From: Patiria pectinifera
Taxonomy: Eukaryota; Echinodermata; Asteroidea; Valvatida; Asterinidae
Direction: 5' to 3'
Length of the DNA: 64,000 nucleotides
Assembly (NCBI GenBank): GCA_029964075.1
Contig: CM057135.1
Location: 19,680,863-19,744,862, forward strand
The position numbers were made by a program, and so were the translations under genes. Shown piece after piece: positions 57,700 through 64,000 of the stretch (its first letter is position 1; every line of letters starts with the position of its first letter). The notes below the pieces were generated by a model, which saw only the letters and a list, made by a program, of their open reading frames with translations, had not been told where the DNA came from and made no database searches.

Positions 57700-57807
57700 T
57701 CAACACGTCCTAACTTCCTTAGCAACGCAGCCGAACTCGTCTCAACTTAGGATCGGTCCGAGGGTCGTCTTATCTCCGCGAACACGTAAAATGTACTGAA
57801 ATTCACA

Positions 57808-60800
57808 ATGGCGCTTATGCTTCTTGCGGATCGCGAAGCTCGGCGGGCAATAAGGCGAGAAAGGTTATTCCGAGACAGGAGAAATCCACTAGACAGTCTT
57901 CAGGACGAGGAAATCCTCACGAGATATAGATTCACAAGACAGGGGGTATTCCAAGTTCTAGAAAGGGTTGCAGATGAATTGGAGCCCGACACCCGGGTGA
58001 GTTAATTAGAATTCAGTTAAAACTTTAATAACAGACTTAGGCCTAATTTTGTAGAAAGCGGGCAGAAAATTAGTAAGCAACCGTAATAGCCGGGGATGGG
58101 ATCCGGGAATAAAGCCTGAATAAATGTTGGCGTAAGAGAAGAAATTATTCAAGTATTAGGGAATTTGTTTCATACCTAACGATTTAACCTATGAAAGCAA
58201 GGTTGTTTCAGGGAGCATCTCTATATGTTCCTACATTTACGAAGTTTATATGATTTTAAAAAAGGCCTATATACAGAAAACAATTAAACGGCTGTATAAC
58301 TGTTTCTCAACAATGAAATTATTCTAAACGGAAATGTCAGATTCCGGAATTAGTTTGCTCCAAACAAGCATTTTTACAAAATACGGAGATTTGTAAAACC
58401 TTATTTATAGAACTTTCGTGATTTATTTTGACCATCGCGTTGGGATATCCCCATACTGTTACCTTTTTAGGTTTAGTGATTTAAATGAATTTAGATAAGT
58501 TCACTCTCCTCTCAACCAAGTGGTTCCACTAATTTGAAATAATTTGGGTGGCGCAAAGTTTTCCTGTTGTCTCAACAATATCAAAATGTTTTATTTGCAA
58601 CACAATTAAATTGATTTCAAACATATGAGACAATGTTTTTACAAATTATCAGATATTTACAAAAGAATTATAGTATAAAGAACTTGGGTATATAGAACGA
58701 CGGTCAAAAGGGAATTGAAGCTGTCTCGATCTATCCAATGATCTGAAATTACAAACAATAAATGACTAATGAATTATGGTAAAGCTTTCAAATCAAAGTA
58801 CATTATTAAAGACATCATTAAATTCAGAGTAATTTGGGGAAACAGTGTTTTCCTTATTGTTAAATCAAAGAATACTTTTTATAAATACATACATCAGTAA
58901 GTGAAAGTTTTTACCATGTTGCCCAAATAGAAGAATTATTCGCAATTAGAAGAATGATTCGCGATGGCAACGGCAACTATAAGAATAAGAATATTGTATA
59001 TACAATAGTGCAATTTTAATTCCGAAAATAGAAACGAATTCTTCAGCAAATAATGTTATAAAATAATGAAGTAAGAATATATACCATGTCCTAATAACAA
59101 ATTTCTGGGGGGAAAATGGTAGGCCTATCCCGTTTTTGCAGCTCACAATAATTTTCTAAAAGGTAAACCCGTGTTCTGCACGGAAAATTGTTCAAAATGT
59201 TACCCTGATTTAATTTTAAAAACTTGACATTTGAAATATAAATAGTACTTATGATAGGTCCCAATTTATGAATCATTAAACGGTCATACCGCTTCGGAAA
59301 TATTTTAAATTTGTAGGATTGTCTGGGTGCATTTTTAGTGAAATTTCAAACGTACGTCGAACTAGAGCAACAAGTAGAGAACAATATTCTTCGCGAACAT
59401 TCCATAAAATAATTTGTATTTTCAAAAACGCTCTTCATATAGTTAACAATTAAATAAAAAATCTATGAAAGGGCAAGCAATAATGGCATTGTTTCTTTTC
59501 AACATTTTAATCCTTATATACAGCGGAGCAATGCAATCTCGCCACTGATGCAACTGCTCACTACCCTGCGGTTCTTCGGTACCGGTGCCTTCTACACCGT
59601 TGAAGGTGATCTCCATGATGTCAGCGTCCCGTCCGTGTGTCGCATCATTCACCGGGTTGCCAACTTCCTCGCAAGATTGACCGATCGCCACATACGATTT
59701 CCTGTCGACATACAAGATGTGATGAAGACCAAGCAAGGGTTTTTCGACAAGGCAGGCTTTCCCGGGGTAGTTGGTGCGATAGACTGCACCCACGTACGAC
59801 TGTACGGAGCACCACTCGGTGATGATGAGCCTCTGTATGTAAACAGAAAAGGTTATCACAGCATTAATGTTCAAGCCGTGTGCAATGCGTCATTTCAAAT
59901 GACGAATGTCGCCGCACGATGTCCAGGCAGCACCCACGACAGTGCGGTTTTGCACGGGAGCCTTCTCGGAGAGATGTTCGAGAATGGAAGGTTTGTACTA
60001 TAAGCTTTAGGCACCTTTGAAAATGAAATAAGTATAATGCACGAGTGGTGACCACAATACGAATCTTTGGAAGTAAACAAATGCAAACAATTCGGTGTAA
60101 CAAATTTGAAGAAACACGCCATCGGATTTGAACTGTTTACTAGAAACATCAATGATACATTATGATAGGCTCTGATAATATTCAATAAATACATTTAAAA
60201 AAAATTCCCCTTAATTTTCAGACTCCAAGGAACGCTGATAGGCGATACCGGCTACCCCCTACGACCGTGGCTGATGACACCTGTCGCTGAACCGACAACA
60301 AACGCCGAGAGACGCTACAACAGGTACTTGTATTATTTATAATTATTTGAGACTTGCAGCCAATAAATAATGTACACAGCAAAGAGAAAACAACAAGTAA
60401 GGATTCAAACTGTATCAATACATTTAATTCAATTCAACAAAACGTTTGTTTTTTATTGTTATATGTATATTCATGAAATCTGCAAAAACAAATTCAAAAC
60501 TGGTTACTGCTCGACTTGAGCGATAAATATTGAAAAATGAAACAAACGATTTGCGAATTTCGTAAGAAATTATGTACACAAACATTACGTAGATACATGT
60601 AAGGAGGTTAGGAAGGTGATATTTTCTTTATTCGATGCTGTTAATCTAGTGTTCCACCCAATTGATGTTTCATCAGAAAATATTTCAGTTGGTCAGGCTA
60701 TTTTTTAATGTTTTAAACGTTCATGTATGGCACACAGAGAAATCTATTTACAGCATGGTTTTAAACAAGACAAACTGAACAACGTAAAAAAAAAAATAAA

Positions 60801-61100
60801 CCTATTATTTCTTCTTATTATTGCAGAAGCCACAGAAGAACAAGAGTGACAATTGAACAGGTTTTCGGTCAACTGAAACGCAAATTTCCCTGTTTGTCAC
60901 TCGGGCTCCGTGTCGCCCCCCGTAGAGCCTGTCAAATTATCAAGGCCTGTTGTGTGCTGCATAACATTGCCAAGGAATTAAGGGAGCCGGAGATAGAGGG
61001 AGAGCTGAGAGAGGATGAGGGAAACGATGACATACCCTATGATGGGCACATCCAAGATGGCACGATACAGAGGAACAGAATAATTAATGCATACTTTTGA
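57808..61100 (+). CDS. Harbinger transposase (HARBI1-like), four exons, 343 aa
   Basis: Exons 57808-57996, 59524-59990, 60222-60323 and 60827-61100 have GT/AG borders and compatible phases (0, 2, 2) and give 343 residues with a TGA stop, the usual length for HARBI1/Harbinger nucleases. The N-terminus is a basic helical region (RRAIRRERLFRDRRNPLDS). The DDE_4 catalytic domain has all three acids: D150 (GVVGAIDCTHV), D227 (LIGDTGYPL) and E263 (RVTIEQVFGQLKRKF). Conserved CPGSTHDS and CCVLHNIA blocks are present. It cuts and pastes the element. The frame is fully open. It could be a live transposase or a domesticated gene. The subterminal repeats and neighbouring partner gene favour a transposon. 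Confidence 0.9.
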
Positions 61101-61587
61101 ATACTTTTTATCAATCCCACTTGTTTTTGTACAATTTATCAATCCCTCTATGTTGCATAAATATTTACAGGTTGTTGTTTCCAGTGCCAATGAACCCTTA
61201 TATTTTTCCAATCCATTCTAATACAGAGTTCCAGTAGAGTAAATCCATTTTATTGATGTCACCAAGCAGCAATCAATTGAAACTGAAAACAGAACCACCC
61301 AACATATAATTTGATTTGTTCATTTATCTTGGTGTTTTTGTAACCTATTTTATGTATTAAAATTTCAGCAATCCTACTCACAATGTTTACAGGCACTGAA
61401 AATGCTTGTGAATAAATTTTTACACATTTGAGATGTCGAGTTAATTTTGCACGTTTTTCAAGCCTATAATTAGTTTCTTTAAAATACCTTCATGCAACAC
61501 AATACGATTGAATGGATTTATTTCTTTAACTACTTGACATTTTCTTCATAAGTTTCAGTTTAATGATTCTTTAGACCTAAATAATTA
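61101..61587. other. Gap between transposase and MITE
   Basis: AT-rich 3' flank of the transposase. No feature is seen beyond likely poly(A) signals. Confidence 0.4.
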
Positions 61588-62252
61588 AAGGGCTCATGCA
61601 ATGTAACTTGTTTTTATGCAATCCTTCAAAATGCACATTTGTATCCCCTTAAACCTTATATTTAACTTTTGTTTGCCATTTCTAAGGGTATTTTGGTGCC
61701 TTTTGATTTTGAGGCTCATACAAATTGCCACATAAAAGCACAAGTATAATGTCATTTCAGGCAGAGACCTTAATGTTGCATCTAGATCGGCACCAACAGG
61801 TGCCCGAATTGGGATACTTTGCTGTTGTAAATTCCTTTTCTGTGGTGATTCATTGTTGCGTCAGTAAGACAGTGAGCAAATTTATCTCAAAGATGTTTCC
61901 AATAAACAAATATTTGGGTTCATAATTTGAACAGAACATCCCTAAACTGACAAGTGTCTTCCTGAAATGGCATTATGACAACAGCGCCCTCAGTTGGCCG
62001 TAAAAGCTTGGAACATTTTAAATGTTTAAAGAAGTGCAGTTTTCAACAAAATAACCAAAAAGGGATGTCAAATAGGTTTTCTCTTGCCAGTGATATTATA
62101 TCTTCATGACGATGAAGGGGCTACTGTGCAGTGAACTGAGAATGTGGATCGCGACGCTGCTTGACCAGCAATGATAGATGTGAATGTAGCAGAAAGTTGC
62201 ACAAAATATGTACCTGACAAAAATGCATTGTAATTTTCATGAGCCCTTTAAT
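61588..62252 (+). mobile_element. MITE-like dispersed repeat, copy 2, with terminal inverted repeats
   Basis: Starts AATTAAAGGGCTCATG and ends CATGAGCCCTTTAATT, so the ends are inverted repeats (16 bp if AATT is included, 12 bp plus an AATT duplication otherwise). The body aligns to 25716-26280. It has no coding capacity. It lies between two convergent Harbinger genes, and its right end overlaps the stop codon of the minus-strand gene. Confidence 0.75.
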
Positions 62253-63525
62253 TAGTTTGATCCCTCAGCAACAGGTTGGAAAGGAACAGTTGGAAGTTGT
62301 GGCTGATTTCACCCAGTGAACCTGAAATCTGCCTACTAACTTCCAGCTGCTCCTTAGCAACCTGAAGTCTCTCATGTTCCAGTGCCAGTTTCTGTTTCTC
62401 TATCTCCAAGATGGAGTCCACCTTTGTAGTTTTTGTTGTCACTTCCTCTGATTCCTGAACAATTCCTGGATGTCGATGATGTGCTTCCTCTGATGGAGGG
62501 GCCGGGATGGACTCAGCAGGTGCGACTTCACCTAGACTGATGGCTTTAAACAAACAAAAACAAAACAAAAATGTTTGCTTAAAACTGAATAACATTCATT
62601 AAATCAAGAGTCGTTACTAATTGCCAGGAAATATTGAATTACTGTACATACTTTTTCTTTTGTGTAAATAGTTTTGATAACATGTCATTTGTTTGTATTT
62701 TCACTGCACAAAAATTTCATTCAGTGCTGAATTAAACCTAAGTTAATATTACTAGAACAATTTCAGATTCCAAGAGCATTGCCTCTGTGACTTGTATTAC
62801 TAGGACTCGAGCCAGACTTTTTTTTAAAAATTGTATGTATTCCCAGTTAATTAAATTAGAGAAAAGCTGTGAAAAAATGGAAACATTTACAATGAGAGGT
62901 TTTAGCAGTACCTCCATTTTTTTCCCAAATAACTTTTAAAGGCGACTCGCAACTCTGACTTGACCGGAGTCTCTTGTGACTCGGACTCGACCTGCAAGAC
63001 TTGGGACTTGAACAGTCCCCTGAAAGCTTGTTTTCCTTTAAAATTGCATCACACGGCCTCCATTTTGTTTTACATTTTAACGAATTTCGACTGGAGATCC
63101 AATGACTCTTTGTTGAATATCAAATGACTATAAAAGTATTAATTGTACACTGATTAAATACATAAAACAGTCACCAAGTTGTGCTATAAATACACCTTCG
63201 ACGCGTCGCACTTACGACATGTTTTGAGAAATGGATCGCGAGACGCATCGTAGAGATACGGCACGTCGCAGCGCTGCGATGCATCGTAAGTTATGATGAC
63301 CTTCATAAAATCAAATGCTTGTATGACTGCACACTAATTAAAACTACTTACTATTGGCCACCATGTCTAGCATCAATTCCTCAGCTGTGATGTCCTCAAC
63401 TGGAACTGCAGCTGCTGGGTCAGACTCGCCATCATCCGCCGACAGGATGCCATCCTTGGCAACTGGTGCAAGTGCATCTAGAACGACTTCGAATGTTGGA
63501 TTCAGATCCGGTTTTTCTCCTCCAC
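62248..63525 (-). CDS. Harbinger partner-type protein (Myb/SANT-like gene), C-terminal exons
   Basis: Two exons, 63525-63352 and 62543-62248, with good borders (acceptors ATTTTTTATGAAG and TTGTTTGTTTAAAG, donor AATA|GTAAGT), phase 1 at both joins. The first is acidic and Ala/Val-rich. The second has a Ser/Pro stretch, then a long coiled coil (LEIEKQKLALEHERLQVAKE) to the stop. Harbinger partner proteins have this build, with a SANT/trihelix domain in upstream exons, which here would lie past the right edge. The partner assignment rests on context and the coiled-coil tail. The frame is open. Confidence 0.6.
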
Positions 63526-64000
63526 CTTCATAAAAAATAAGAAAATCTAGACTTGTAATCATCATGAAACAAATGATGGAAGGAAAAAAAAAAACCTTTT
63601 CATAGAAAAATGTTTTAAATTTAATCAAGTTCTAGAATGAAGAAAGCAAAAATTTCCCCTTCAGGCTTTGTATGTTTAACTTTGAAGAAAACCACATGAA
63701 TGAAGATCCCTTTTTATTTGAAATTTGTATTTTGTCTAAATTGGAAAGTTTTAGATTCTTTTTGTTTGAACGATTAAAAATGTTAACACCACATGCTTAG
63801 TATTATTTTGAAAAAAAAAAGCCAACAATGATGCACAACCAACTTTTTTTAAAACGTTATTAGAAACAGCAGTGTTGTTTGGCCTTAACCTTATATTGAG
63901 CTGTGACTAACATATATCCATTGCCAACTTTGTGCTGGTAAGGCTTTTATTTTTTTTGTTTTAACTTGATTGCAACTATTGCTATCATCGTTTTTGCAGG
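63526..64000. other. Probable intron at right edge
   Basis: AT-rich. No exon carrying a SANT/Myb domain is recognisable before the window ends. Confidence 0.45.

Larger units (their letters stand above)
57605..64000 (+). mobile_element. PIF/Harbinger DNA transposon, apparently intact in window
   Basis: Subterminal repeats lie at the left, a complete transposase gene is on the plus strand, and a convergent partner-type gene on the minus strand leaves the right edge. Two-gene Harbingers encode a DDE transposase plus a Myb/SANT-like protein that helps it bind ends and enter the nucleus. The left end is placed at the subterminal repeats. The exact terminus, the TWA-type target duplication and the right end are not seen. 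Confidence 0.75.

Overview
The window looks like nuclear DNA of a marine invertebrate. An echinoderm or other ambulacrarian is my best guess, from spliceosomal introns, AT-rich intergenic DNA with many TAGGCCTA-type palindromes, a Polinton, THAP/ISL2EU and Harbinger DNA transposons, and Ty3/Gypsy elements. The species is inferred, not shown. Almost everything is mobile-element sequence, often nested. No ordinary housekeeping gene is visible.

Region 1 (1-4.7 kb): a six-exon, minus-strand RAG1-like gene runs off the left edge. Its first coding exon reproduces the RAG1 N-terminal architecture: a Cys/His cluster, a C3HC4 RING, then a RING-adjacent zinc finger. The next exons resemble the start of the RAG1 catalytic core. 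All splice phases fit, but exon 2 carries a one-base shift and an in-frame TAG.

Region 2 (4.7-11.6 kb): a tandem array of roughly 650-bp units, each headed by a (CTGT)n tract. It contains conserved perfect hairpins, a 248-bp hAT-type MITE and a 1.2-kb insertion.

Region 3 (13.1-25.7 kb): a decayed THAP-domain DDE (ISL2EU-like) transposase gene. An intron-sized gap in it holds a foldback element, which was itself split by a young Gypsy element (14.1-23.3 kb).

Region 4 (26.6-43 kb): a tRNA-like SINE head, then a broken Polinton with integrase and protein-primed DNA polymerase. The polymerase gene is split by a second young Gypsy element (31.9-40.9 kb) with 1,089-bp LTRs, a CAAC target duplication and a tRNA-Leu-type primer site. 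Both Gypsy elements carry an extra 3' ORF encoding two C2H2 zinc fingers, each preceded by a splice-acceptor-like site.

Region 5 (43-57.6 kb): non-coding DNA with several tandem and inverted repeats, a lone THAP exon, a truncated third Gypsy piece facing an LTR-element-like piece with a helix-hairpin-helix ORF, and two separate L1/Tx1-like LINE fragments near two perfect palindromes.

Region 6 (57.6-64 kb): an apparently intact PIF/Harbinger transposon. Its four-exon transposase (343 aa, complete DDE) converges on a partner-type gene that leaves the right edge, and a MITE sits between them.
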